Position numbers and translations under genes: made by a program. 64,000 nt of DNA, taken from NCBI RefSeq assembly GCF_000178855.1, contig NZ_ADVG01000004.1:2108001-2172000 (forward strand), given 5' to 3'. Origin of the DNA: Ktedonobacter racemifer DSM 44963 (GTDB taxonomy: Bacteria > Chloroflexota > Ktedonobacteria > Ktedonobacterales > Ktedonobacteraceae). This document shows, one piece after another, positions 45,271 to 53,781 of this stretch. Position 1 is the stretch's first letter. Every line of letters starts with the position of its first letter. Under the pieces are notes generated by a model, which was given only the letters and a program-made list of their open reading frames with translations, searched no databases and was not told where the DNA came from.

Positions 45271-45606
45271 GGATATCAGCCAGGCGACCAAAGGTAAGCA
45301 GGGTCGCGGCAATGATGACGAGATAACCGATGATGATCCACTCAGTAGATCCACTGATGCCGGTATGAAAGGTACGTGCGATAGTAGGCAGACCAATATT
45401 GATAATAGAGCCATCAAGTGTTGTCATAAAGCTGGACGATGCGGCCAGAGCCAGAATGATCCATTTATTGACTGAAGGGGATGATGTCTCAAGGTCTTTA
45501 TTGGTCTCGATGGCTGTATAAGGCGGTTCCTGGACTGGGGTCGCAGGCGAAGATGCTTTAACATGCATATGTGATCCACAGTATCTTGTTCATAGCTATA
45601 GGGCAT
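45271..45606 (-). pseudogene. MFS exporter 5' fragment, duplicate of the 41.5-kb gene
   Basis: Nearly identical to the first 110 codons of the exporter ending at 39956, including SPATPVQEPPYTAIETNKDL and MTTLDGSIINIGLPTIA. Two inserted bases near 45577 shift the original start frame, and the text stops at GRLADILGR where ISL3 sequence begins. A Met at 45568 allows an MFS-ISL3 hybrid of about 200 residues. Confidence 0.85.
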
Positions 45607-45689
45607 AGAGATCTCCCATGTGTGTTTTAATAGGTGCTTTTGCATACGCTGTGGTTATTTAAGTGTAAAATTCTCAGCATGTATATGTC

Positions 45690-45727
45690 CAATAGATAAA
45701 TCTGGTAAGATTAATAGGTAAAATCTA
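45690..45727. promoter_or_regulatory. Divergent MFS-LysR control region, copy 2
   Basis: Dyad AATCTGGTAAGATT at 45699-45712 with outer ATAGAT/ATCTAT arms, same as at 41.6 kb. It should control the intact LysR gene at 45747. Confidence 0.5.
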
Positions 45728-45746
45728 TGAGAGGGAATTTACAAGA

Positions 45747-46637
45747 ATGGAACTACGGCATTTACGCTATTTTGTGGCTGTTGCTGAAGAGCTACACTTT
45801 GGGCGGGCCGCAACGCGCTTATCAATTATGCAGCCATCATTGAGTCAGCAGATTCAGCAGTTGGAGGATGAGCTGGGCTTCCCACTCTTCCGGCGAACGA
45901 AGCGCTCGGTAGAATTAACGGATGCGGGTAGCGTCTTTCTTGATGCGGCACGGAAGGTGCTTCTCCAGGTACAGGAGGCGAAGCAGGCTGCCCAGAGGGC
46001 ACACCGTGGCGAGGCGGGGCGGCTCGTTATTGGCTATATTAGCTCCAGTACCTATGATGTCTTGCCCTTGATGTTGCGTCTGTTTCGTGAGCGCTTCCCG
46101 CAGGTTGAGGTAGCCCTGCGGGAATTGACGACGCATGAGCAATTGCGTGCTTTAGAGGAGGGCGCCATCCAGATTGGACTTATTCGCCTGCCTATTAACG
46201 CGCCATGGGTAAGCGTACAGGTTGTGCGGCGCGAACCCATTGTCTGTGTTCTGCCAGAGCGGCATCCGTTAGCAGCCCATGAGCGAATTCCAGGCACTTT
46301 GCTGGCGCAGGAGCCCTTTGTCTTGCAATCTCGTCAACAGGGATCGGGCTATCATGTGTACCTCATGAAGCTATGCCTGGGCTATGGTTTTACGCCCAAT
46401 GTCGTGCAGGAGGTCACGCAGATGCATGCCATTGTGGGTATGGTTGCCGCTGGCATTGGCGTCTCCCTGGTGCCCCTCTCGACGCAAAATATTCGTAGCC
46501 AGGGCGTGGTTTATCGCGAACTGGAGGGTGAGGCGCCCATAACGGAGGTGGCTGTGGCCTGGCGGAGCGATGCCCATTCCAGGCTTATCCAAAATTTTCT
46601 CTCGGTGGCGCGTGAGGCGACACCAGACCTCCACTAG
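45747..46637 (+). CDS. LysR-type transcriptional regulator
   Basis: 296 residues, full length. Winged HTH at 1-60 (MELRHLRYFVAVAEELHFGR, SQQIQQLEDELGFPLFRRT), helix linker, then the effector domain with GRLVIGYISSSTYDVLPLML and VGMVAAGIGVSLVPLSTQNI, the periplasmic-binding-protein-like fold of the CatR/BenM-type subgroup. GAGAGGG lies upstream of the ATG. Its natural divergent partner, the MFS gene, is broken here, but the intact MFS copy at 40 kb keeps the same control region, so it may act on that gene in trans. Confidence 0.93.
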   Translation: MELRHLRYFVAVAEELHFGRAATRLSIMQPSLSQQIQQLEDELGFPLFRRTKRSVELTDAGSVFLDAARKVLLQVQEAKQAAQRAHRGEAGRLVIGYISSSTYDVLPLMLRLFRERFPQVEVALRELTTHEQLRALEEGAIQIGLIRLPINAPWVSVQVVRREPIVCVLPERHPLAAHERIPGTLLAQEPFVLQSRQQGSGYHVYLMKLCLGYGFTPNVVQEVTQMHAIVGMVAAGIGVSLVPLSTQNIRSQGVVYRELEGEAPITEVAVAWRSDAHSRLIQNFLSVAREATPDLH

Positions 46638-46669
46638 GTAGCGTGTGGGCTAGAAGCTTGTTTCGTGTC

Positions 46670-48001
46670 TCAGTCATCCGCAGGTTGTTGGCCAGCATAC
46701 TCTTTGAGTGAGAGGGCGGCCAGAAGTGAGATGACTGCCATACACATTATATAGAAGGCAATGAGTATATAGGGTGGAAGGTCAGCAGTAAGCGGGCTGT
46801 GGAGTGAGAGCAGGTAGGTAGCGATGATAGGCGCTGGCCCCCCCGCTGTGATAGAAGCCAGTTGATAACCCAGTGAGGCGCCACTGTAGCGCAAACGGGG
46901 GCCAAAGTGCTCCGCGATCAAGCTTGCCTCCGGTCCATAGAGCCAGCTAATGCAGATGCCGATGGAGAAGACGATGGCGAAGACCACCAGGAGCGGATTT
47001 CTAGATTGAAGCAAGGCAAAATAAGGAACGGCGAAGAGTGCCATAAGAATCACGCCCAACATGAACCAGCGCTTGCGTCCAATGTGGTCAGAGATGAGGG
47101 CAAAAATAGGGATGGTGACGAAGGTAATGATTGCCGAAAAGAAGATCCCGGTATAGAGAAGGCTGGAATCTAGCTGGATGACGTTGGCCCCATAAGAGAG
47201 TACAAACACGGTAAAGAGGTAGAAGGGAGCATTCTCGGCTGAACGGAGCAGGGCGCACAGGCAAACCACGCGCCAGTGATAATAAAGAACCTCAAGCGGG
47301 GGCGCTTTAGCGATCTGCTGCGCCCCTTTAATACGCTGAAAGGCTGGAGTCTCTGGGATGTGCAAGCGGATGTACAGACCAATGATTATCAGCGCAGAAC
47401 TCATGAGGCAGGGGATGCGCCAGCCGATGCTGGTGAAGGCCTCACCTGGATAGAGCTGCTGAAAGAGCAGCACGGCGAGCGCGGAGAGGGCCAGGCCAAT
47501 AGGCACGCTTGTCTGCGGCCAGCTTGTCCAGAAGCCGCGCCTCTGATCATCACCATGTTCCATACATAGGAGGATTGAGCCGCTCCATTCTCCACCAAGG
47601 GCCATACCTTGAAGGAAGCGGAGCAGCGAGAGCAGGATGGGGGCCGCGATCCCGATTTCCGCGTAACCTGGCAAAATGCCCATCAAGATCGTAGCTGTGC
47701 CCATGAGCAAGAGGGTCGCGACCAGGGTAGACTTGCGACCAATGCGGTCACCAAACCAGCCGAAGAAGGCTCCGCCAATAGGGCGGGCGGCAAAGCCCAC
47801 AAAGTTGGTCGTGAAGGCCGCGATGGCGCCGGCAGAGGGATCGAGTGTTGGAAAGAAAAGCTGGGGAAAGACCGTCACCGCCAGGAAGCCATACAGAAAG
47901 AAATTAAACCACTCGATAGAGGCGCCAATAGTGCTGGCGCTGATCAGGGGCAGCATCTCACGAAAGGTGATAGGCGTCGTGTTTTTCGCAGGTAATGCCA
48001 C
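46670..48001 (-). CDS. MFS transporter, metabolite:H+ symporter (MHS) family
   Basis: 443 residues from a GTG at 48001 preceded by GAAGAAGGTG; an in-frame extension upstream would run through a 62-bp palindrome and is rejected. About 12 membrane segments; ASTIGASIEWFNFFLYGFLA, the MHS loop GWFGDRIGRKSTLVATLLLM, GGEWSGSILLCMEHGDDQRR with E-H-G and SDHIGRKRWFMLG. MHS proteins import carboxylates, betaines or sugars with protons. Convergent with LysR and near oxdC; carboxylate uptake is a reasonable but unproven role. Confidence 0.88.
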   Translation of the reverse strand: MALPAKNTTPITFREMLPLISASTIGASIEWFNFFLYGFLAVTVFPQLFFPTLDPSAGAIAAFTTNFVGFAARPIGGAFFGWFGDRIGRKSTLVATLLLMGTATILMGILPGYAEIGIAAPILLSLLRFLQGMALGGEWSGSILLCMEHGDDQRRGFWTSWPQTSVPIGLALSALAVLLFQQLYPGEAFTSIGWRIPCLMSSALIIIGLYIRLHIPETPAFQRIKGAQQIAKAPPLEVLYYHWRVVCLCALLRSAENAPFYLFTVFVLSYGANVIQLDSSLLYTGIFFSAIITFVTIPIFALISDHIGRKRWFMLGVILMALFAVPYFALLQSRNPLLVVFAIVFSIGICISWLYGPEASLIAEHFGPRLRYSGASLGYQLASITAGGPAPIIATYLLSLHSPLTADLPPYILIAFYIMCMAVISLLAALSLKEYAGQQPADD

Positions 48002-48133
48002 TGTGCTGCACCTTCTTCCGGCTAGAAATAGTTCGTATACGTCTTCTTGATGACATTCATACCAGAGGTACATGCATTTCGTCAATACTTGTGTCTGCGT
48101 CAACTGGGCTTCTTGGCTCGCAAGCTCGCCTCT

Positions 48134-48195
48134 GGTAAGCGATGGTGGTGTGATGGATGGGCAATTGCCCATCCATCACACCACCATCGCTTACC
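48134..48195. terminator. 62-bp perfect palindrome between two MHS genes
   Basis: The 31-bp arms meet at AATT (48163-48166) with no unpaired centre. It begins about 45 bases past the stop of the upstream minus-strand MHS gene and precedes the next MHS start, separating two otherwise tandem genes. Confidence 0.7.
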
Positions 48196-48239
48196 TATGA
48201 GCGCCGCAGGCGCGAAAACTTATGCCGGACGTGGTAATG

Positions 48240-49634
48240 TTAATCGGCGGGAGCCAGGGTTATCTCAGGCTCATTGGCTGTAGGCGCCTCGGCACCTGAG
48301 ATATCTGATTTTGTCATTTCCTTAAGGCCCAGAACCGAGGCAAAGGAGATGACGGCAAGTACGACCATGTAGATTGCGACCGCCTGCCAGGAACCCGTTC
48401 CGATGTTGACTACGACTTTGCTCAGACCAAGGGCAGAGAGGTTGTTCTTACCGGTCAAGAGCAAGAGGGCGATGATCGGAGCCAGGCCACCAGCGAAGGG
48501 CGCGGCTAGCTGGTAGCCAAGCGAGGCACCGCTATAGCGAGAGCGGGTGCCAAAGCGCTCGGCGATGAGCGCCGCCTGTGGACCATAGACCCAGGAGTGG
48601 AAGATAGCGAGAGAGAGAACGACCGCGATGAAGAAGGTAACCGTTCCGGCGTTCATCAACAAGAAGTACGGGAAGGCAAAAAGCGCCATAAGCACGCAGC
48701 CGATCAGGTACCATTTGCGCCGCCCGAAGCGGTCGGAGAGGTGACCAAAGAGTGGGATGGTGATCATCTCCAGAATGGAGCCGACTGTGATGGCGTTGAG
48801 GATAAACGTCTTATCCAGGGCCAGTTTATCCAGGCCATAGGTGATGACAAAGGTTACGAACAGGTAGAAAGGCGCCTGCTCAATGAAGCGGGAGCCCGCG
48901 CTGAGCAGGATCTCGGGTGTGCTGTAGCGGAAAGCCTCGACGAGCGGAGCTTTGGCTTCACGCTTCTGCTCTTTGAGCTGCGCGAAAAGCGGGGTCTCCA
49001 GCACGCTTAAGCGGATGTAGAGGCCGACGATGATCAGGAGTGCGCTGACAAAGAAGGGGATGCGCCAACCCCAGTCGAGGAAGCTGGCTCCTGTAGAGGA
49101 CTGGACGATGTTGGCCACGACAGTGGAGAGCACCAGGCCAAGGGGGGCGCCCATCTGTGGCCAGCTGGCCCAGAAGCCTCTGCGTTCTTTATGACCATAT
49201 TCAAGCGCCAGCAGGACCGAGCCACCCCACTCGCCGCCTACACCCAGACCCTGACCCAGGCGCAGCAGCACAAGGATCACGGGTGCGGCAATGCCTATCG
49301 CCGTATAGCCAGGCAAGAAACCGATGAGCAGCGTCGAGATACCCATCAACAAGAGCGTCGCGATAAGTGTGGATTTGCGACCGATGCGGTCACCGAGGTG
49401 GCCAAAGAGCGCACCTCCAAAGGGGCGTGCGATAAAGCCAACCAGGAAGGTGAACAAAGATAGGAGGGTACCAACTACCTGGTTCGAGCCAGGAAAGAAA
49501 AGCTTAGGGAAGACGAGGGTCGCCATCGTTCCATAGAGGAAGAAATCATACCATTCAATAGCTGTGCCCAGAGTGCTTGAAAAGATAACAGGTCCCATGC
49601 GTGAGCGTGCGATGTTGTCATTGGCCGTCGCCAT
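48240..49634 (-). CDS. MFS transporter, metabolite:H+ symporter (MHS) family
   Basis: 464 residues from ATG 49634 with GGAGGG upstream. Motifs parallel the neighbouring MHS gene: SSTLGTAIEWYDFFLYGTMA, GHLGDRIGRKSTLIATLLLM, GVGGEWGGSVLLALEYGHKE, SDRFGRRKWYLIG. Twelve membrane helices. The two genes share perhaps half their residues, so they are paralogues with likely related substrates (ShiA/KgtP-like class). The C-terminal tail TKSDISGAEAPTANEPEI is hydrophilic. Confidence 0.9.
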   Translation of the reverse strand: MATANDNIARSRMGPVIFSSTLGTAIEWYDFFLYGTMATLVFPKLFFPGSNQVVGTLLSLFTFLVGFIARPFGGALFGHLGDRIGRKSTLIATLLLMGISTLLIGFLPGYTAIGIAAPVILVLLRLGQGLGVGGEWGGSVLLALEYGHKERRGFWASWPQMGAPLGLVLSTVVANIVQSSTGASFLDWGWRIPFFVSALLIIVGLYIRLSVLETPLFAQLKEQKREAKAPLVEAFRYSTPEILLSAGSRFIEQAPFYLFVTFVITYGLDKLALDKTFILNAITVGSILEMITIPLFGHLSDRFGRRKWYLIGCVLMALFAFPYFLLMNAGTVTFFIAVVLSLAIFHSWVYGPQAALIAERFGTRSRYSGASLGYQLAAPFAGGLAPIIALLLLTGKNNLSALGLSKVVVNIGTGSWQAVAIYMVVLAVISFASVLGLKEMTKSDISGAEAPTANEPEITLAPAD

Positions 49635-49924
49635 ATTTCCCTCCAGTGCGAATAAATAAGCTCTGCTGTACAACACTGTACTTGATTATGCTAAGTGTAG
49701 AGGCCGGAGGGTAAATATCACGTAAACAAAGGCAAGAGAATATAAACAAAAATATAAACATTGAAATGGCAACGGAGAAAACAGCATAACTCTGCTGTGG
49801 ATAAGCCGTCTCATAATCATGAAGTATGTGTAGAGATATCTCATCCACAACAGGGTAGGCAAGGCATCACTGGTGCGTTTCCACGATTGGCACTCTGTTA
49901 TCTGGGGAATGAATTAGACTTGGG

Positions 49925-50275
49925 CTAACGCGAGGTACCAGCACCCCATACTTCAGCAACACGTCCGTTTTCGATCCGAAAGATCTCTATGATGACGGGC
50001 TGAGGCTGTCCTGAAGCCACCGGGACGCCATGAACAGTCACTCGAAGAGCTGCCTTGTCACCTTCAACCAGTACATCTTCGACCACGAAGCACTTATCAG
50101 GAAAGGTTGTAGGAAAGGCATGCGCTACAGCATTTTTTACGCTCTCGATGCCTATTTCTCCTGTTGCATGCCTGATGACGCGTGGATCAAAGAGTTCCTC
50201 CAATGCCGCAATGTTTCTCGCATTAATGGCTTCATAGACACGGTATCCTAAAGCCCTGGTGTCTGCTGCTGTCAT
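49925..50275 (-). CDS. SnoaL-like / NTF2-fold protein
   Basis: 116 residues of a cone-shaped NTF2-like domain: YRVYEAINARNIAALEELFD, PRVIRHATGEIGIESVKNAV, VEDVLVEGDKAALRVTVHGV, VIIEIFRIENGRVAEVWGAG. The family holds polyketide cyclases, isomerases and catalysis-free binding proteins; the Asp and His found in SnoaL active sites are plausible here but not decisive. A weak AAGGAGATTT site precedes the start. Single gene. Confidence 0.85.
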   Translation of the reverse strand: MTAADTRALGYRVYEAINARNIAALEELFDPRVIRHATGEIGIESVKNAVAHAFPTTFPDKCFVVEDVLVEGDKAALRVTVHGVPVASGQPQPVIIEIFRIENGRVAEVWGAGTSR

Positions 50276-50405
50276 TTGAAATCTCCTTGTGTAAAAACCA
50301 CTAACGGGCGATCAGTCGGTCCTGCCAGCCAATAGTGCAGTGTGGTGGCGCCACGAGTAATTTGTTGGTGTTCTGCTGTAAGATCTTCCATTTGTACCTT
50401 TTTCT
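50276..50405. other. Short intergenic region
   Basis: Between the SnoaL-like gene start and the end of the tnpB element. The DNA just past the element end (below about 50410) would be the guide part of an omega RNA if the element end lies there. Confidence 0.35.
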
Positions 50406-50479
50406 TTGTGGAAGAGATGGATAAGCCCTTCCTCTGAAGACTCCCCGTGCGAAAGCAGCGGGGGGTCTGAGCGTTCCGT
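50406..50479 (-). ncRNA. Candidate omega RNA 3' part / element right end
   Basis: Immediately past the tnpB stop, on the minus strand, GACCCCCCG and CGGGGAGTC form a hairpin, followed by TTCAGAGGAA. TnpB omega RNAs overlap the end of the gene and finish at the element end, where the adjoining genomic bases act as guide. Only position and the hairpin support this. Confidence 0.35.
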
Positions 50480-52078
50480 TCACGCTTCCAGCCTTCCTAG
50501 AGAGGCTGGCTCTTGTGTGGGTTCCCTCAGACTTTTCGGCAGACGCGCTCTGGCTCGAGTCACCCCCAAGCTTCGGGGCAAGATCTGCCCCTCTTTCGCG
50601 CGTTGTGCTGTACGCTCGTGTGCTGCCCGCAGGCGCGCCTCCGCACCCTCCCAATACTCCTGGTATCGGGCACACGAGGGAATGGGATCTGCTGGATCGA
50701 GGGAGGCGGCAAGAAACGCCGAATACAGGTCGCGTTGCACGGGCCCCACGCCACATGCACAGTGATGCCAGCGCTGAGAAAGCGGCTTCTTGACCCGTCT
50801 GCCACATCCGTGACACCATTGGCTCAGGGCCGTCGTGCGCGTGGGAACTTCGACGAGGATGCCGCCCGTGCTTGCAACGGTGCGTCTCAACAGCTCTACA
50901 AACATCCCAGGTGATCTCAGTCCCACACTCTTGCCAAACTGCTTCTGCCATGCCTTGTAGGAAATCTTTTCGATGATAATGGTGCTGCCAAGCTTCACTA
51001 CCTGATGCACTTTGCGCCCATGCAGGCTCTTGCGGTGCGCTGCCAACTTGCGCTCTTTGGTCGCCTTGCGTCGTCGGGTGACCTGGTAGCGCTTGCTCTG
51101 TTTCCACCGCAGCTTCTTCTTGCCTTGCTTTTTGATGCGCCCCTTTTCGTCGTAGTGCTCAGGATTGGCCGCCCTTCGTTGCCGCTCCATTTGCCGTTGC
51201 AAGCGACGAATGGCACAGGCCTCAGGAGCCAGTTCCGCGCAGAACACCTCCAGGCTCGCCTCTCCCTCCTGGGGGAAGAGGGCCAGGGTGGAGGGACCAA
51301 GGTCACCGCCAACGATACTCTTGCCAACCGTGTGTTTTTTCTTTCGGTGGGGTTTGCCTTCCAGAGCCAACTGCACGACGTAGCGATAGCCCTGGGCATC
51401 AGCGCCCGCCGCTCTGGGGCTGCTGGCGGGACGTTGGATGAGGCGAGCGTACTTGATGCGGTGCCTGAGCCCATGGGTCACGACTTCATCCTTCCAATCG
51501 ATGAGAGCGGGCAACTGGTCTCCGTTCCAGAGCAGAGACCCTGCGTTTCCCTCCTCGGGTGGTTGCAACACAAAGTGCAGGCTGGTATCGTTGCGTTTGT
51601 TCTCGATGCTGGAGAAGCCGCGTCCTCGGCTTTTGAAACGCACCCGCCTGGCTTGGCCCAGGCAGACGCGGTTGAGGGCGCGATAGGCACGGGTCGCCAG
51701 GGTTTGCGCGAGGACCGCCTCGATATGCTCGGCAATCCAGCCGACGCGTAATCCTTTGACGGCTTCATGCAACGCGGCTTCGGTGAAGCCATACGCTTTG
51801 CGCAAGGCGGAGAAGGCAGCGGCCCGTTCGGCTTTCTGGGTGCGAGGAATGGTACGAGCCACGTGCCAGGCAGGGTCAGCGCGCATGCGACGCAAGCGCT
51901 TTTGGCCTTGGGAGAGGATGGCATTGTAGAGTTGACGAGCAGCTTCCAAATGGGCACGCAAGCGGGAGGCTTGCCCTGCATCGACGACCAGAGGCAGTTC
52001 GAGCAGGAAGGTGGGAGTGGCAGGCCGTTTCTCCTGCTGTTCCTTCTTCTTGCGTTGTCCCCGGCATGTCTTTGGCAT
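50480..52078 (-). CDS. tnpB: Large TnpB-family RNA-guided nuclease
   Basis: 532 residues from ATG 52078 with GAAGGAGGAG upstream; well above the usual 350-450. N-terminal basic and helical domain (residues 1-250), RuvC-I GGDLGPSTLAL with Asp259, RuvC-II TIIIEKISYKAWQKQ with Glu370, zinc ribbon Cys422/425 and Cys440/442, RuvC-III VQRDLYSAFLA with Asp450, and an 80-residue C-terminal tail after it. All three acidic residues are present, so the nuclease may be active. No tnpA adjoins it. The 95-residue span between RuvC-I and II is rich in Lys and Arg. Confidence 0.88.
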   Translation of the reverse strand: MPKTCRGQRKKKEQQEKRPATPTFLLELPLVVDAGQASRLRAHLEAARQLYNAILSQGQKRLRRMRADPAWHVARTIPRTQKAERAAAFSALRKAYGFTEAALHEAVKGLRVGWIAEHIEAVLAQTLATRAYRALNRVCLGQARRVRFKSRGRGFSSIENKRNDTSLHFVLQPPEEGNAGSLLWNGDQLPALIDWKDEVVTHGLRHRIKYARLIQRPASSPRAAGADAQGYRYVVQLALEGKPHRKKKHTVGKSIVGGDLGPSTLALFPQEGEASLEVFCAELAPEACAIRRLQRQMERQRRAANPEHYDEKGRIKKQGKKKLRWKQSKRYQVTRRRKATKERKLAAHRKSLHGRKVHQVVKLGSTIIIEKISYKAWQKQFGKSVGLRSPGMFVELLRRTVASTGGILVEVPTRTTALSQWCHGCGRRVKKPLSQRWHHCACGVGPVQRDLYSAFLAASLDPADPIPSCARYQEYWEGAEARLRAAHERTAQRAKEGQILPRSLGVTRARARLPKSLREPTQEPASLGRLEA

Positions 52079-52126
52079 ACCCGCTCCTCCTTCAATCTCA
52101 TACGTGCGATCGATCCTCACACGGCT

Positions 52127-52155
52127 ATTGTACCAGAGAGTCGGGAAGAACACAA
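52127..52155 (-). promoter_or_regulatory. Promoter of the large tnpB
   Basis: Minus strand TTGTGT (52150-52155), 17-base spacer, TACAAT (52127-52132), about 50 bases before the start codon. Confidence 0.6.
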
Positions 52156-52194
52156 GTTCTAGAAGGCTGGCTTTTTCCGGCCCTCACGCTCACG

Positions 52195-52227
52195 CGGGAG
52201 TGGCGATTCATCCCCGGCATCAAGACC
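52195..52227. other. Left half of split IS200/IS605-type terminal hairpin
   Basis: GGCGATTCATCCCCGGCATC here and CCGGGGCTTTCTCGCC from 53675 would, once the inserted IS4 element and one target copy are removed, form a hairpin with stem CCCCGG/CCGGGG and loop CATCAAGA. Such hairpins next to a GATTCATCCCC word are typical terminal structures of tnpB-bearing elements. Confidence 0.65.
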
Positions 52228-53664
52228 TGTCTTTTACCCACATTTTACAAACGGAGGTGAAAAGCCAAATGAGCGCCCTCAAGCAGTGCCTGCAAGTGGA
52301 GCCAGCCCTTCCAAAGGGTTTTCCAGCCAGGAGGCCCGTCACCTCGACGCGCCAAGAACCCTCCCATGCGCGCAATCTCTGTCCAGAAGGTCTCAACCGT
52401 CATGGTGGAAGGCAAGAGACCGACGTGAGCAGCCAGGATCGTGAGCGTTTCTGGCTCGATGACCTCATGGGCCGGGCTTTCTGGCGCTTGACGGGAGAGA
52501 TCACGCACTTGCAACAAACGCACGGCGAGAGGAGAGAGCATTCCCAGCAAGCGGATCAGGCGCTCGGCGCTTTGGACTTGCCGCTCTTCGATACGACATC
52601 CCGTTTTGAGGCAATGGTGATAGTCCTCCACCCGCCAGCGAGCGCGATACCACTCGACCCGTTGCCAGGCTTGCTCACAAGTTGTCCCGACCAGAGAGGT
52701 CAACAGAATCCATTCGAGCGGCTCTTCGCCTTTTGGAGCCCCTTCTTCCCACACCCGAATGACCCAGACAGGCAAGGGAGGAAGTTTGTTGAGACGGCTA
52801 TCATTGCGCGGTGGCAGCAGTTCAAGAGAGGTCCACGACAGATACAACGTGGTAGAACGAGCCTGGTGCCCATGCCGAGCGGGAAGATCAAACGGACGCA
52901 CGTCCGAACTTGGCTGCGAACGGACCTGCTCAAAGAGATACCCGAGCGTTCCCTCCTGGGTTTGAACACGCCGATCTTGCGTCGCACGCACAACAAAGTG
53001 CGTATCGATGCTTCGGCAAACGTGCAGGAACTCAAAGATATCGGCTCCACGATCTGCTACCTGCACCCGCACACTCGATGCGGGAGAGGGTCCAATGTGC
53101 TGGACACATTGGTGCCAGATATCGGTTTCTTTCTCGCGCCTGCACCGCTGCGCTCGAGTTTCGCCTTTGGGTGCAGGAATGCGAATGAAGGGACATTGAT
53201 AGGCACACCCCAGCACCGCCCGGCTGTCCGGTTCAACGGCCAGGACGGTTTGCAGGTACATCCCACGCCCATTCCCATTGCCGATTTCTCCCAAGCCGCT
53301 CATTTTGCGCCGATGGCTCAAATCCAGGTCCGTCGTATCCTGTACCAGCAACACAAGTGGCAAGGTATCCATGCGCAGGCGTGTCTGTTGCCAATGGGGT
53401 TGCATCAGCGCATCAAAGGTGACATTGGGTTCATCAAGCAGTCGATACACGGCTTTTGCATCTTTCCAGGTCTGCGCCTGGGCTGGCAGCGAGGCTGCGG
53501 GCTCCTCGGCCATGTGAGCCGCTGTCGTCACGGCCCGCCTCGTGCGGCGCATGTCTTTCAGTTGCGTCTGTCCAAAGGTAGCTTCTGCCCATTGCTCTGG
53601 GTCCAGAATCTCTTGCGTTTTCATCTCTCCATTCTATACGATTGTAAATTGTGGGTAAAAGACA
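52228..53664 (-). mobile_element. IS4-family (Tn5/IS50-like) element, intact
   Basis: Ends TGTCTTTTACCCACA and complement TGTGGGTAAAAGACA, about 1437 bp. It is flanked by a direct repeat GCATCAAGAC (10 bp; up to 12 depending on where the end is set), the target-site duplication. Single intact transposase. Inserted into the loop and stem of the tnpB element's terminal hairpin. Confidence 0.9.
52245..53624 (-). CDS. IS4-family Tn5-like transposase
   Basis: 459 residues, uninterrupted. N-terminal Tn5-type DNA-binding domain (EQWAEATFGQTQLKDMRRTR, KAVYRLLDEPNVTFDALMQP), then DDE: LVLLVQDTTDLDLSHR (first Asp), VQVADRGADIFEFLH (second Asp) and EWYRARWRVEDYHHCLKTG (Glu in the Y-R-E-K signature). 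The C-terminal dimerisation part includes GWKTLWKGWLHLQALLEG. Full length for the group with intact ends and target duplication, so this is probably the most recently active element in the window. Confidence 0.93.
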   Translation of the reverse strand: MKTQEILDPEQWAEATFGQTQLKDMRRTRRAVTTAAHMAEEPAASLPAQAQTWKDAKAVYRLLDEPNVTFDALMQPHWQQTRLRMDTLPLVLLVQDTTDLDLSHRRKMSGLGEIGNGNGRGMYLQTVLAVEPDSRAVLGCAYQCPFIRIPAPKGETRAQRCRREKETDIWHQCVQHIGPSPASSVRVQVADRGADIFEFLHVCRSIDTHFVVRATQDRRVQTQEGTLGYLFEQVRSQPSSDVRPFDLPARHGHQARSTTLYLSWTSLELLPPRNDSRLNKLPPLPVWVIRVWEEGAPKGEEPLEWILLTSLVGTTCEQAWQRVEWYRARWRVEDYHHCLKTGCRIEERQVQSAERLIRLLGMLSPLAVRLLQVRDLSRQAPESPAHEVIEPETLTILAAHVGLLPSTMTVETFWTEIARMGGFLARRGDGPPGWKTLWKGWLHLQALLEGAHLAFHLRL

Positions 53665-53781
53665 GGCATCAAGACCGGGGCTTTCTCGCCATGTTCTCTG
53701 TAAAGTCTGTTGTGTTGCACCCGTCGTTTTGACGTTTGAGCGATGTCTTTTTCTCCTAACATCAGATCCAGAAAGGAGAAC

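Noticed and set aside
48002..48172. Upstream extension of the first MHS transporter
   Set aside because: It would translate through half of a 62-bp palindrome; a GTG with a good ribosome site at 48001 starts just ahead of the first conserved segment.
52011..53732. 573-codon open frame on the plus strand opposite the IS4 transposase
   Set aside because: It spans both element ends and is the antisense of a well-supported transposase; its translation shows no domain.
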